From NCBI GenBank assembly GCA_037013495.1, contig CM072807.1, positions 4,385,001-4,449,000 on the forward strand: a DNA stretch of 64,000 bases, written 5' to 3'. The translations under genes were made by a program, and so were the position numbers. Of this stretch, positions 9,060 through 22,760 are shown one piece after another; the first letter of the stretch is position 1; each line of letters starts with the position of its first letter. Source of the DNA: Hippophae tibetana. Lineage: Eukaryota > Streptophyta > Magnoliopsida > Rosales > Elaeagnaceae. The notes under the pieces were generated by a model, which made no database searches, was not told the origin of the DNA, and saw only the letters and a list, made by a program, of their open reading frames with translations.

Positions 9060-11273
9060 GCTGCCTTTGTCCGCTTCAACGAATACACTCGTAGGAGATA
9101 CCTATCTTGTGAAGCTTTGGCATCTACAGGATCAACCACCAGTTCAAGCTATAGGGTGGTCGGCCTTAGTCTATAAATATGCTTCCTTTTAATTTCATCC
9201 ATCCTAACACACTTATATGTGTATGCCCTATGTAACCGACATCTGTACATGTCAAACTCTATATATACATGGAATCTTTAATAGATTCACATATTCCATC
9301 AATTGCTCACTTTCCTCTAGTTTCTTTCTCAATAAATCGGACCAATTCCAACATATACCAAAGAACCTCTACATACTTTCAATTGATAATGCTCTCCCTT
9401 GTAGCTATAACACATATTGTCTAATGTGCCCAATGAGATCAAGTTCTTCTTTAATGTTGACACACGCCTCACATTCTTCATCATAAATATTGAACTATCA
9501 TTGAGGCAAAGCCTTATCAACCAACTCCAATCACATTACATGGATGGTTATTTCCTATGTGAACTACACCACCATTCACATCCTTCAAATCAACAAACCA
9601 CTCTTTGTAAGGTGTCGTGTGAAAAGTGCACCCCGAGTCCAAGACCCAAGCACTATCACAATAGCTTGAAGAAACCACCAATATCTCAGCACCATCATAA
9701 CACATCCCATCTGTTGCACGTATGCATCTCTTCTACTAGTCTCCCTTGGTTATTTTTTTTCTTAAGACAATCCCTATTGAAATGCATCTTCTTATTACAT
9801 AGGTAGCATCTCACTTTGTCCTTCTTACCATGAGATTTTGATCTATATTTTCCTTTACCCCTACTTTGACTTCTTTTTCCACCTCTTCTTAGCAAATACA
9901 TGGCATCACCACCATCACTTCTACCAATGTGAAGACTCTCCATTCTTACCTCTTTAATCTCTCATTCTTAAATGAGAGATGACTAGTTTTAAAGAGATAT
10001 CATATCTTCCATACTTAAGACCCATCTTCACTTTTATATAGGAATTAGTTAGGTTGTGTAACAAAAAATGACAAGATTTTCATTATTCTCATTGCTAAAA
10101 CCCTATCCAATTTTTAACAAATTATTAAAGATTCTTTGAAACTCTACCAAACCCCTTGACATATCCATTCGAAAACCAAACAACCATTCTTTCAAATGGA
10201 ATCTCCGATACATAATCATTTGCATGTAAATATCATCCAACTTCTTCCACAATGCCTTTGCAATCTTTGTACTTTGTACCTCATGAATCACATTATCGTG
10301 CAAATGCAAGAAAATTTAGGTGTAAGCTATCAATGATAATTCCTTATTTTGAAATTTTGTAAGGTCATCAAGATACTCTAGAGCTTGAGCTACCTTTTGT
10401 TGAACCAACAAACCCTTTATCTTACTCTTCTAAATAGTGAAGTCTCCAATGAAATCACACTTTTTTTATTTCCATTCTATTGATATTCAACATATAAGAG
10501 TTGTTTTTAGACACAACTACAAATCTACCATATCAACCACCAAAAATTCACCCACAAAATATCCATGAAATACACAAAGTTGAACAAGACTCGGATACCA
10601 CTTGTTATGAAAATCTAAACCTCTAGGATATTGCTAATATCTATTTATCCAAGCAAGAATAGAAATATACAAAACATACAAAACACCAAATGAAGATTAT
10701 TCAACAAAACACCACAAACCCTATAATAGAATACTAAACATAATGGAAAATAAGCAAGGAAAAATATGAAGAATGAACACACCATATTTTTAGCAGTTCA
10801 ATCCAACCAATATGGTGAGTTCACTCCACTTCTTCACCTCTTCAAATGGAGATTATTTTCACTAAGTTCAATATCGAGATTATAAGTTACTATGAGTTAT
10901 CTTGAAGAGAAATAACACTTAAAAAGACCTCACAAAACTTCCTCACATATCAATGGAGAAACCTCAATCTCTCTTCTCTAGCTCTTTCTTCTCTTTCATT
11001 CAAATGCTCTCTTAATGGCTTCTAGGGCACAATCAAGTGCTTATACACGCCCAAAATAGGCAATTATAATAATGTCCATCGAACCCTAACTTCATGTTCT
11101 AAAAATTGTCTTAATTCATCATTTTTTTATATATATTTTTTACTTGCTCGATCGATTGAGTCCAAAACCCAAAATTGAACAAAAACTTCCCAATCGATTG
11201 GCATATACCTTTAATCCATAGATAGTTACCAATAGTCATTCTTCATTCTCCATGCAATGTTCATAGTCTAACA
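9060..11273 (-). mobile_element. Old Ty1/copia fragment: LTR, gag, protease
   Basis: Minus-strand pieces in copia order are a Gag-like stretch (10309-10103, KALWKKLDDIYMQM), a zinc knuckle (CYLCNKKMHFNRDC, near 9815), a protease motif (WVLDSGCTFHTT, near 9640) and the following RRVSTLKKNLISLGTLD block (near 9450). A minus-strand primer-site remnant (GATACCA, 10593-10599) precedes the LTR at 10603. The downstream integrase, RT and RNase H are not seen; the CACTA right end is at 9048. The copy is old, with several breaks. Confidence 0.85.
10603..11273 (-). repeat. LTR of the 9-11 kb copia fragment
   Basis: It starts TGTTATGAAAATC next to the primer-site remnant and probably ends CATAGTCTAACA at 11273, giving TGTTA/TAACA termini and 671 bp. 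The far end is chosen on the terminal motif only, as there is no second LTR to compare. Confidence 0.6.
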
Positions 11274-13955
11274 TTTGAAGTTTGAATTGATTCTAAAGCA
11301 TCTCCATAAATTTACATCATAATATCACAATTACTAAATTTTTACTCATGTAATCCAACCACAACCAATGAAATGTTTAAGCTAGTTAGCAATAGCCTTT
11401 TTCTCTCAGTTTCAAGTTAACTGAACTATTTTGTCAAACTCAAAACATACAATTATATATATAGAACCCACCTTTATACAAGCAACTCATGTCTTTCGTC
11501 GCTCATTTCATATGAACAGAACTTACTTTTTTTTTTTCCATCACTGCATGTGCTTGTTATTCAGATTGTCCTCTCAGTGGGTCATTCACCTAAAGTGGAA
11601 TATGGGCACCAGGATCAAAAATCTTTTTTTTTTTAGTACCACTTGGTTATTTACTTATTTTTCCTTAATTTTGTTATTGCTATATATACATCTATCAACC
11701 GAATATGCTTCTTTTCTACATAGGAAATACATTCTAATGTAGTTCAAAAAGTGAATTGCCAAGAAACTGTACTTGGTTTTACAGTTGAATTACATTAATT
11801 ATCGTATATATCTGTTACACATATTCTTTTAGAGCTGGTGACGAGAGTTTGTAAGTTTTTAATATGTATTTAAAGAATTTGTATATTTAGAGTTTCTTTT
11901 TTACCTATATTTTTAATTTACATACACGATATAATCTCATTTAAATTATCAATATATAATTTAATTAATTTATGTGTTCAAAACTATATTATTAACTTAA
12001 ATAAAGAGATTTAATATATTTTAATTAAAAATACTAAAATAATAATATAGCAGTTAAAAGATAACAATTCTCGTATTTGTGTGTGCTTATTTAAGCTTTT
12101 TATTATTATTTTAAACTAATTTGGAGTATCTTATATCACAATGATATGCATGATATCACTTCTAATTAACACGAATACTTTAAGAAAACTAAAGAATACA
12201 CGTTACAAAATATAAAATATATTATGAAAATCTTTTGGCTAGTAGCTATATATAATAACGTTTTGTTTTCACTTATGTTGCGTGAAGAAGAATAAAAGCA
12301 AAACAAATAATGTTAGAAAATATGAAGCTTAATAATAGAATTAGTTTTACGATGAAATTAGATAAAAGAAAAGACTAAACTCTAAAAAGGAAAGGTGCCT
12401 AACATTAAAGATGCTACGCACCATTGTTAAAAGATCAGGCACCATGGGATGCCGACTAGAAAATATAACTTATATCATAATCATATTACCTTTTTATTTT
12501 TATAAAAAAAAAATATAAAACATATAACATATTATATATAAAATTTTATCGATCTTTTTTATTTTTATTTTATTTTTTTCTATTATAGTTAATCTATTTA
12601 AACTATCTTATGAAAAAAAAAACTTATACATTATGTCTTCCATGATATTCGAACCACAATCTAGGTCATCCTTATTACCAGGTCGACTTAGTGTCGGGGC
12701 CTCTCTTTTATTTGTCATTGAAAAAGTCCCTCATTTTGTCAATCGCCTTTTGCTTCTTTGCTCGGACTTTCTTGTCGAAATGTCAGCACAAGATAACTGC
12801 CTAATCAATTTATCACCACCATAATAAGGATCTTAATTACTGCTATCATTAGTCCAAAATGGTAGTAATAACACCTCTTTATGGCTGAAAAGACCAAGCA
12901 ATACAAGATTTTTGCCAACTCCAACCCAAAAAAAAAACTAAAAAATAATGTTACTTTTTACATTAAAATATTATAATTTTCACACTATTTTTTTATTATC
13001 TCAAACTCAATACATTAAATATCAAAATATATTAAAATAATACTATATCTACAATGATGGCAATATATGATGTTGTACTGTTCAAAACTTTAACATAGTA
13101 TAATGGTTTAGCAATTGATTGGTTCAAATTTTGGTGATATTTTTTAATTAAAATAACCCTTTAGAGCCGATATGACTAACTAACTTTAAAAAAAAAAGTT
13201 AATTAAAACAGTAAGTGTTAAGTTACACCTCAATAATTGTTAAGACTTTGGGATATTTGGATTGGTTTTGAAGAAAAGAGCATAAAGCAAGTGACGTTGA
13301 TGCCTTAAATTATGATCAGAAAGGCACATGCTAAACCACTATTTTCCTTGTCGTTTTAGTCATCTTTTTTTTGAGTTGTTTTTCATTTTTTCCATTGTCC
13401 ACGATACAATATGTGGTCCGACCTTCCTTATCTTATCACATTCGACCTCCTCCCCTTTCATCGCTATAACTTGGTCACATCAACCTTTATGTTAATTATT
13501 CCTTCAATTCTAAATTTTATGGCTTAAAAAAATATAATTAAAATTTATAAGCTTAAAAATGATATAGTTTATATTTATCTCATATATCTTTTTATTTAAA
13601 AATATATATTATTTTATTTTATTTTAAAAGAAATCCAATTATATATAGTTAAAATTATATTATGATAATTTAAATTCATTTAATATTAAATATTATTTAA
13701 TTAAATTATATTTAATATTATTAAGTGTTATTTTTATTATTATAAATTTTAGATATGTTATTTTTTTTAATTTAAAACAGATAGATTCAGTAGACAAAAA
13801 AACTATGTGACCAACCGAACTTCCTAACTATCCCTTTTTCATTCTCTATATGATCTCTATCTAGTCCCTCTTAGCTTTCACTTCTCACATCCATATCTAA
13901 CAACCCTTTTTTCATATTTCTTCAAATTTAATCCATTCAACATAAATTAATCATA
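11274..13955. other. AT-rich intergenic region upstream of MIZ1-like gene
   Basis: There is no gene or recognisable element. A less AT-rich island at 12620-12830 has a 63-codon open frame without family resemblance. The last 150 bases before the gene are pyrimidine-rich (13800-13950), consistent with a promoter and 5' UTR. Confidence 0.5.
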
Positions 13956-14681
13956 ATGCCATCATCAGTTCACTCTAGCCCCTTTTACCAAATGGAAAAT
14001 TCATCAGCAATAATATCATTGCTTAGGCATAATATTAGTGATCAAGGCCAAAGAGATCAACCTAAGCGCTCTAGTCGCAAATCTTCAACAGGAGGATTTC
14101 TTCGCATATTCAAGCTCTTTCCTATGTTAACATCAGGCTGCAAAATGGTTGCTTTGCTGGGTCGACCGCGAAAACCTATGCTAAAGGACAATGCAACAAC
14201 AGGTACAATTTTTGGTTATAGAAAAGGCAAAGTAAGCCTAGCTATACAAGAAGATCCTCATTGTATGCCTATATTTGTAATAGAGCTTCCTTTGCATACA
14301 AGTGCTTTTCACAAGGAAATGCAATCAGATATAATAAGAATAGCACTAGAGAGTGAGACCAAAAGACATAAGAAGAAATTGTTAGAGGAATTTGTTTGGG
14401 CTGTGTATTGTAATGGAAGAAAAATTGGGTATTGTATTAGAAGAAAACAAACGTCTGAAGATGAACTTCATGTTATGCAAACATTGAGAGGTGTTTCAAT
14501 GGGTGCTGGTGTTCTTCCTTGTCCATCTGATAAAGAATTAGCATCAGATGGAGAATTAACTTACATAAGGGCAAGATTTGAAAGAGTCATTGGATCAAAA
14601 GACTCTGAGGCTTTGTATATGATCAATCCAGATGGTGCTATTGGGCCAGAACTAAGTATTTTCTTTGTAAGGTCTCAATGA
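13956..14681 (+). CDS. MIZU-KUSSEI 1-like protein (DUF617)
   Basis: This is an intronless gene of 241 codons. The N-terminal 45 residues are low complexity and basic (KRSSRKSSTGG). The MIZ/DUF617 domain runs from about residue 75 to 239: GTIFGYRKGKVSLAIQED, then PIFVIELPLHTSAF, LLEEFVWAVYCNGRKIGY, MQTLRGVSMGAGVLP, LTYIRARFERVIGSKDSEAL and a final PELSIFFVRS. In Arabidopsis MIZ1 is needed for root hydrotropism and acts at the endoplasmic reticulum in root cells; most plants have about ten paralogues, and which one this is cannot be told. Length and domain position fit the family and no break is visible. The first ATG is chosen because it is the first in an open frame preceded by an AT-rich leader. 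Confidence 0.95.
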   Translation: MPSSVHSSPFYQMENSSAIISLLRHNISDQGQRDQPKRSSRKSSTGGFLRIFKLFPMLTSGCKMVALLGRPRKPMLKDNATTGTIFGYRKGKVSLAIQEDPHCMPIFVIELPLHTSAFHKEMQSDIIRIALESETKRHKKKLLEEFVWAVYCNGRKIGYCIRRKQTSEDELHVMQTLRGVSMGAGVLPCPSDKELASDGELTYIRARFERVIGSKDSEALYMINPDGAIGPELSIFFVRSQ

Positions 14682-15180
14682 AAATCTGAAGTTTTAAGCT
14701 TTATGTATTATTTCTTGCTTTATACTATTTAGGTGAATGGTTGTGATGCAATTCTAGCTTAGTAGCCTTTATGCAGTATTTTATACAAGTTATATGTTTT
14801 TTTTTAAGAGGGTTTTTTATTCTCTGGAAAGATTTGAACTTGCTATATCTTCATATTATTATAAGACTGCTTATATCATTTGAAATACTGACAAGCTATA
14901 TTGTTTGCTGTATATGTTGTTATAGTAAAATCTATGTTTTGTTGGTTAGTCAAAAAAAATATTTTTTGTTGTACCTTAGTTTTGCTCGTGTATAGTAGCA
15001 TATAAGAAGAAGAGCTGACACTTCGAAATATTGTTGTTGCCGCTATAGTATTTGGTGTGTTCCAGAGACTAACTGAAAACGAGATTGTGAATTATTGTGT
15101 ACACTATTATTGCTAGGGCTAATATCATTCTCTTAGTCATTAATATTACGACATCTATATTAATGTTATTCAATTATTAT

Positions 15181-15238
<58 letters not shown>

Positions 15239-15582
15239 GGTTATGTTCAATTACAAATACGTATTTGTACTTTTATTAAAAATAAAACCATTTATGCTTT
15301 AGAAAATGATAATTGCATTCCTTAAAGTGATGATTTTAACCTTTTTAACGAGATATTTGGGGAAAAAATATATGATAAAATTAAGATATTAAGAGTTTTC
15401 AGTAATTTTTCTTTTGACATTCTTATCCTACGTTAATTATTTTCCCGTATAAGATGGATATTCTTCATCAAAATTTTAAAGAATTAGTAGATATCAAATA
15501 TTTTCTACAAACAAATAATATATAATTAATGTTATAAATTAATAAAATTTATGTTTAAAAATAAAATAATTTAAAATAATGT
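14682..15582. other. 3' flank of MIZ1-like gene
   Basis: AT-rich, with a likely 3' UTR in the first 250 bases and the TA microsatellite at 15186-15235. No gene seen. Confidence 0.5.
15186..15235. repeat. (TA)n microsatellite, about 25 units
   Basis: An uninterrupted TA run that ends in ATTATGG. It gives rise to a meaningless YIYIYI open frame. Confidence 0.97.
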
Positions 15583-15989
15583 TTATACTACTACAAAACA
15601 TATATATAATCTCGGTTTTTAACTGTAACTATAGGTTTATGACCACAGTTATAAGCACCGAGACTTAAGTGAGAGAGATTATAGACTATTATTTATAGTT
15701 TCAGTTTTTCAATAACCAAGGACGTAAGATATGTATATGGTCTCGGTTATTGAGACCAAAGCTATAGGGTATGCATAAATTAAAATTAAAATATAATTAT
15801 TAATTATAATATTAAAAAATTAAAAAATTAATATAAATTACAATAAATTTATTAAATACAATATTAAAAATCATATTATATTAAAATTAAAAATATCATT
15901 AAATTTGAGATTTTATTATACACTAAAACATAATAAAATCATACTATTACAAACTGATTTTTTACTATTACAAACATTTATAATACTGG

Positions 15990-16115
15990 CGTGTTTGGGT
16001 AGTGCATTGATGTTGGTGCACTAGTGTGCTTGGGTTGGTGTTGGTGTGTTGGTGCGTTGGTGTGTTGCAGTGGTGCGCTAATGCTAGTGCTAGTACGTTG
16101 GGGTGTTGTGTTGGT
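15990..16115. repeat. GT-rich minisatellite in CACTA, left copy
   Basis: Degenerate units of GGTGTGTTGGTGCGTT type. The inverted relative lies at 17205-17320 in the same element. Confidence 0.75.
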
Positions 16116-17204
16116 TAAAATAGAACAAAATTAGATTCAACTAACCTTACCATACACCTGAAATAACAAACATTAATAGGAGTGAGATTATGATCTAAAA
16201 AACAAAAGACTAAATATAAGATCCAATTGAAACTGTTACAAAATAAACCTCTTCATTCATATCAAATAAAAGATATATTGTTCCACTTGCCAAATTTAAT
16301 TACATGAAACCAAAGAAAACAAGAAAACATTCTTACCAACAAATGATGTATTGCACTTACAATATATTTAGAGGTAGTACTTTTCTAATATTTAAAGATT
16401 ATAAATTTATCTAAAAAACAACAATGCCATCAGATTTTGCATTGAGAATTGCTAATTGATATTGTTAGGTGTTGTTGTTGAATATTGCATGTCAAGAACC
16501 TCAATAAGTTTATTGGAAATAAAAGTTGTATAAAGAGATTGAGTCTTCAAATACCTCTAAAACTAAAAGAAACGTAACTAAGCCAACGACATTTGATCAC
16601 ACTAAGAAAGCCTAACCACATTGAACATACGTTTAGCAAGTTTTAAACTAAATAAAGGATATACTAAAGAAAATTTATCTATGACTATGTCCAAAATCTA
16701 CAAGGATCTCAGGTTTTCAACAAAATCAATAACTATATAGACATGACAATATATAAAGTGAAGAAAACACCAAGATATCCGTCAACACCACTATTTAATA
16801 ACACCAATTATTATATATATCATTTTCTACCTTTTTCTCTCTTCTAGCCTCCCATTTTTTTTCCTTCTTTGGTGTTGTCATCATTTTCTCCCTGTTACAA
16901 GATAGGAAAACAGAATATTAAGTAAAATACATCACCTAAGTTACATTATAATCCAACAAAAGAGCAATTTAATATGTAATACATGTATATTTAATCACAA
17001 TTGAAACTACTAAAAGGGCTTACATACTTATTAGTTTAAATTTTGAAAGATAAAAATTGAAACAAAGCAAACATGAGAAAGCACAAAAACACTGAGCATT
17101 ACAAATTAACATCTAAATCAAAGTGAAACTTACCTCTCGATAATGGTAATTTGGACCAGGAAGTTGAGTGGGATAGAATGTAAAGATTTGAAGACTTTGA
17201 CAAC

Positions 17205-17320
17205 ACCAGACACCAACATCAGGCCAAGCACCAATACTAACACCAAGCACCAGTACCAACACCAAGCACCAGTACAAGAACAAACATCAATCACCGGGCC
17301 AAGCACCAAGCCAAACATTG
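17205..17320. repeat. CA-rich minisatellite in CACTA, right copy
   Basis: Degenerate units of CACCAAGCACCAGTACCAA type, complementary in composition and partly in sequence to 15990-16115. A 61-codon frame across it is a by-product of the repeat. Confidence 0.72.
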
Positions 17321-19269
17321 GCAATTAGCATATTAACAAAAAACAATTTTGATGCAGAAGTCTGAAAGTAAAAAAAAAGGAAAGAAACCAATAAATAATC
17401 GAGGTTATATAGTCTTGGCTTCAATTTTAAAAAATTGAGACTAAATTTTCGAGACTATATGTATGTATTGTAGTAGTGTTAATATATACTAAATATAATG
17501 TATAAATTATAAATACAGTTAAATTATTTATTTTGATGGTGGTTAAAAAATAAAAAATATATTTTTTAATTATAATATTGTATTTTTTTAAATAAATATA
17601 TAAGAATTTATATAAAATGGTAAGAAAACTATAATGGTAAAATTGTAATAAAGTTTTTTAATAATTATATTGTTTATGCACTAATAATAAGAATTTTTTT
17701 ATATGATAAAATGGATTACATAACATTAAAGCATAAAATATAAGAAAAAAATATGGGATAACATTTTAATACTATTATGCTAACATCATAATTCGAATTT
17801 GGAAGCTCAAAATTGAAAATTTATTTTAAAAAATCACAAATACTCGTGTACTCATAATTAATAATCACGTATAAAATATTCTATATTTCTAAACCCTAGA
17901 ATGTATAATGTCTTTTTTTTTTAATTAGATTACTTTTTTATTATACTTTAAGATTTTATTTGAATTTAAAATTCTTTTAATGATTAAATTTTATTTAATT
18001 TATCTATTTCCAAGTAAAATTTGTTAGAGGTGTGGTTGATCTTGGAGTAAAATTCATGAGTGTTTATCGATAATTAGTGGGTTTGTTTTTAGTTCTTTTT
18101 CTCTATTGTTAATTTTAAATACGTAGTCATAGGTTATTTTTAGATATTAATTAGATAAGTAGACAAGTAGTTCTACAACATCACGTAACGTGCGTTCAAG
18201 AGGAGCATTCCATCTAAAGTTCTCCTTCTGCATCTAGGTCCTCATTTCCAAAGGAATTTCTTATTTCAAAAATAAAAAAATAGAATTCTTACACCATATA
18301 ACAAAAATAAATTATTATTACAATTAGAGTTGTCAATTTGAGGATCGAGAATTCTCATTTAATGATACGAGAGATAAGGTAAGAACGGAAATTATATTAC
18401 ACGTTGCATTTCTCAAAATTTTATACATTTTATTATAATTTATAAAATTAAATATATATCTTTTTTTTAAAATCAAAATATATAATTTTATAGAGACAAA
18501 TAAATTCTTAAATACATCACATTATAATTAAACTCATTACTAATTATATTATGTTATTTATTGGTTTCAAAGTAATTTTCTCAACTATTAAAATTATTTA
18601 AATTAACTACTAAAATTTAATAATATAAAATAATCTTATTATTTTGTAATTTATTAATAATGGTTATAAGATTTGTTTGTAAAAATATTTGTTATTGACT
18701 AAATTTTATCTTATTATTAAAATTAGAATTAAGAAATTTTTTAAAAAAATTATCTCAAAATATTATATAGATTCATGTAATCCCTATTATGTTCCTAATT
18801 AAAAAAAAAATAAGTGAGAATTGAAGAAAGATTTCTACATGGAAAGGTAAACAAATAGGGAGTCCACCCATCCTACTACCCCCGGCCAATTGACAACCCC
18901 AATTGCATCTAGAAGAAGCTTCATGGTTAATCTTGTAAGATCAACGGTTGAAAATCATTTTAACTGGCATTACTCAGCTGAATATATGGACTTTGCGATT
19001 CATGTATGGAATTTCCTTCTAGTTGGGCTTAAAGTCCGTCTGGGGTTCATATTAATGTTGGCCTGGGCTGCTAAAAGGAACACGAACCAACAAATAATAA
19101 AATAGCATGAACTAATCCCAAAGCTGCGAGTCCTGAGACCATTTTCTCAGGTCTTCACAAAATGTAATCCTTAACATATGTATATATATATAAAAGGTAA
19201 ATTATCTAAATAATTATTTTATTTAAATCAAATGTATTATTTATTTTATTTGTTTGAAAAAAGTGTGAA

Positions 19270-19735
19270 AAAAGTTTTATTAAAATTCATTTATTTGTGA
19301 AATGTGTGTCAGATAATGATAAAATTAACTTTTTTATCTTATTTTTTATTAAATAATGAAAATACATTTATTATGTATATATTTTTTAATAGGTTTAAAG
19401 GAAAATAAATAAATATTTAATTTAAAAAATTATTCAAACATTTAAAAAAAAGAATTTCTTTTAAAATTAAACAAGTTTTTAAATAAATGTTAAACAAAAT
19501 TGTTATTGGCTAATATCTAAAGTCAAACAATGAAAGTTTAATTTAAGTTTCATAAAGAAATTTGTTAATTTTTTTGATTAATTTCTTAATTAAAATTTAT
19601 TTCATTAAATATATATTTATCGAAATATAAAAACATATATGTGTTGTGTTATTTCGTTATATTTAACGAAAAATTAGATAAAAATTTAATTTTTTTTCTT
19701 TATCTAACACTATTTTACAAACAAATTGACTTAAA
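19270..19735. repeat. AT-rich dispersed repeat with inverted ends (MITE-like)
   Basis: The left part (TTTGTGAAATGTGTGTCAGA, about 19294) is roughly the reverse complement of the right part (TCTAACACTATTTTACAAAC, about 19705). The body (TAAACAAAATTGTTATTGGC and onward) resembles 49380-49640. Ends are blurred, so borders are approximate. Confidence 0.5.
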
Positions 19736-22499
19736 AACAAATTTTTTAAACAAAAAAAAACTCAACCCTTAAGACTTAAACAAAAACATATTCATCACTC
19801 TTTTCCTATATACTATCAAACAGAGAGGCAATAAATTAAGCATTTTGTTCATATTTTAATAAAATATGAAAATGTTTGTATTTAACGTATATTTTTAAAA
19901 TTTTATTTTATATAAATAAATATTTAAAGTAGGAAATTAAATAAGTTATCATAATATTTAAATAGTTAACATGGATGCATAAAATATATATTTGAAATGT
20001 ATATTAAAATGAAAATGTGTTCGATCAATATATTTTTTTCTTTTAAAGAAAAAAATTGTCAAGACATGTTTATAACATCATAAAATTTGAAATATACGTT
20101 CAACTGTTCGGAGAGTGATCAGAAATGAAGTTACATGGTCAGAATTACTAGTATTAACTTATTTGCAGAGATGTTTAACTGAAATTATAAAATATATTGA
20201 AAGTTTAGTTTTACAAAGATATCGATACATATCGAAAATATAGGGGTGGAACAAGAAAAAAATTCTTGAGAGGGTTGAAGGTTTTTTTTTTTATATACCG
20301 AACTTATAGTTTTCATTTTAATACTTCATCTTAACATTTTATGAAAATTATCTCAATAAATAAAAGATAAATTACAATTATATTTATCCATAAACATATT
20401 GTTGAGTTAATTTCACAAAAATCTACATCAATATATATTAAATTAACTAATTAATAAAAAATATTAAAACTAAAGATAAAAAAACATATTAAAATTTAAA
20501 ATAAAACATATAACTTAGGTATTCAAATTAAAGATATATTATTAATAATCTAAAATTAATAAGTAAAGAAAATTAACTAAGAAAAAAATAATAAGAGCAA
20601 CAAAAAGAAAATAATATTTTTTGAATACTTCAAATAAATTAAAAAGATTATTGAAATAAGATGTTAAATAATATAATTTAAAGATAAAAATATCATGAAA
20701 TTTGTGTATGAGTGAAAGAAAAATAAGTGGAATTTAATTTATTATTATAGATAGACAAAAGTTATATATTTGAATTAATTTTTATCTTTGATATCAAATT
20801 AAAACTAGCTATTTTACGACGGTAATTGTCGTTTCTTGCATATAATTATTTAAAGAAAAAACCTTTAAATTTTTTATTGAAACATTGTTTTACTTTTATA
20901 TTTTTTTATGTTTATTCTCATAAAGATTTGTGGTTAGTTCTTTTGTTTTTATTTTTTTATTTATTAATTTTATGAATATTATAAACAAACATTTAATCAT
21001 TCAAGATTTTTAATTGACTTAGAATTATAACAATCATAATTGAATTTAATAGGTACATCATGATTTTCCTTTTTTCTCGTTGTTTTCTTTTGTTACACTT
21101 AATATGTCTCATCTTGTTTAAATCTTAATATACTTCTAATAATGGTAAAATCTTTTCATCCGTACATAATACGATGCCCAAATTAATCTTATCAAAAAAT
21201 TAAAAAAAAGTGATTGCGTTGAATTTAATATAACTATTACAATTCTTAAAGCAAACTAAGAATTTTGAATAGATTTTTAGTCACTCATAATTTCTGAATA
21301 GATAACTGTTGGGTGAATAATTTTTTAGAGTATAGAGATTGTTCTTTTTATATATGTGTCCAATTAATGAAAACAATGGTTCCTTTTACAAGACAAAGAA
21401 TTTATGTTTATAATAGTAAGAAATTATTATTTTATCCTTACTTTAATAATTCACTCGACTATCTATTTTTGTACTTTTGAATCCAAGTCTTTCATTTTTT
21501 TGGTATAACTAACCAACTAAAGATGTGGATTTTACATCTTTATTCCTCTTTGTTGTTTTTTTACCCACAATCTTTTTGATGATGTAGATGGTGATACTTC
21601 TTTATCTTCTAGATCTTTAATGCAATAATTATATTTGTGATCCTTAATTATTTTCTTAGCTTAAAAAAACATTTTTCTTGTTTCTTGATAAATTTTTAGG
21701 TTATTATTATTAAAATTTGCTTTAATTTTACTAATTTTCTTACCATCTTCTTCAACAAGGGCCATATTGTTCTGGGAAGTAGTTATAACTTTATTAGTCA
21801 AATAATTTACTTTGATTTTGAAAGAATTATCAATTTTTTTGAGTTCATGAAAATTTTGACCTAATATTTATTCTCTTAATATACAAAGTTCATCTGCATT
21901 GAATTCTTTTTCTAGAAGCACTTTTGATTTTGGAACTTTTCTATTAGTGTTTGAAATCTATAATTTGATAAAATGGAACATACCAGTTTTACACAAGGGA
22001 TCAATCCCCCTTTATAGATGGATTGATCTTGTTTTAATTTTTAATCGACCATGTTCATTATATGTAACTTTTAAAAGAGGTTTAGAGAGTTTGATCGATC
22101 CCTTTATGAGAGGGATCCATCATGCTATTGAAAACTAACATATTTTGTCTTCTCTACTTTGTTTTCTAATCCTAATCAATAGTTATCTACTTATAAAAAT
22201 ATGACACATCAGATGAGTGACGTTTTGTACTTTAAGTTTCTTATAAATACATTACTTATCTCTCTCAATTATATACATAATTACATAGTAGAATTTTAAG
22301 AGCATAAAGTTTTTACAATTAGTTTCTCTACTCTCTTGCTCCTCTTTATTTAGATTTATTTTCATTATCTCATCTAGCATATTCACATAATCATGCTAGT
22401 TTGAATCTAAGCTTGTTTATTAATTATGCATCTTTGATTTATGAATTGTGCTTAAAATCATTGGGTGACCAATTCAAGTCTTGTTTGTGTCATTAGGAT

Positions 22500-22760
22500 A
22501 GTTTTATCATGTAGTTTTTACAAAAAATACATAAATCATTTGATTTTTAAAATTAAAATAATTTAGTCACATAGTTTTATATTTGTATGACTAAAGTGCC
22601 CATTTTTATTATAAAATTGATCATTTAGTCACATAACTATAAAAAATGGATACTTTAGTCACATAATTTCATAATTATGTGACTAAAATGTACAAATTTA
22701 AAAAAATAAGTGACTTATATGTCACTTGCAAAAAATATGTGATCCAAATGTCCAAATAAC
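22500..22760. repeat. Short repeats of TTTAGTCACATAA
   Basis: About five copies of TTAGTCACATAA or its complement lie every 40-60 bases (for example 22560, 22625, 22660, 22675, 22710) in both orientations. This looks like a decayed MITE or minisatellite. Confidence 0.5.

Larger units (their letters stand above)
15586..17478. mobile_element. Non-autonomous CACTA element, 1.9 kb
   Basis: The left end is TACTACTACAAAACATATAT (first base changed from C). The right end is ATGTATGTATTGTAGTAGTG. TTA duplicates the target on both sides (15583-15585 and 17479-17481). Subterminal copies of CTCGGTT / AACCGAGAC type motifs lie near both ends. There is no transposase frame. The inside carries a GGTGTTGGTG-rich minisatellite near the left (15990-16115) and a roughly complementary CACCAAGCACCAGTACCAAC stretch near the right (17205-17320). 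The family differs from the 45.5 kb element by its subterminal motif. Confidence 0.88.

Noticed and set aside
9217-9806. Two plus-strand frames over the old copia fragment
   Set aside because: They are antisense to protease and zinc-knuckle motifs on the minus strand.
15097-15279. Frame with a YIYIYI run
   Set aside because: Created by the TA microsatellite.
17143-17328. Gln/Thr/Asn-rich 61-codon frame
   Set aside because: By-product of the CACCAAGCACCAG minisatellite in a non-autonomous CACTA element.
18890-19105. 71-codon frame in a balanced patch
   Set aside because: No family resemblance, no promoter or splice context; chance frame is the simpler view.
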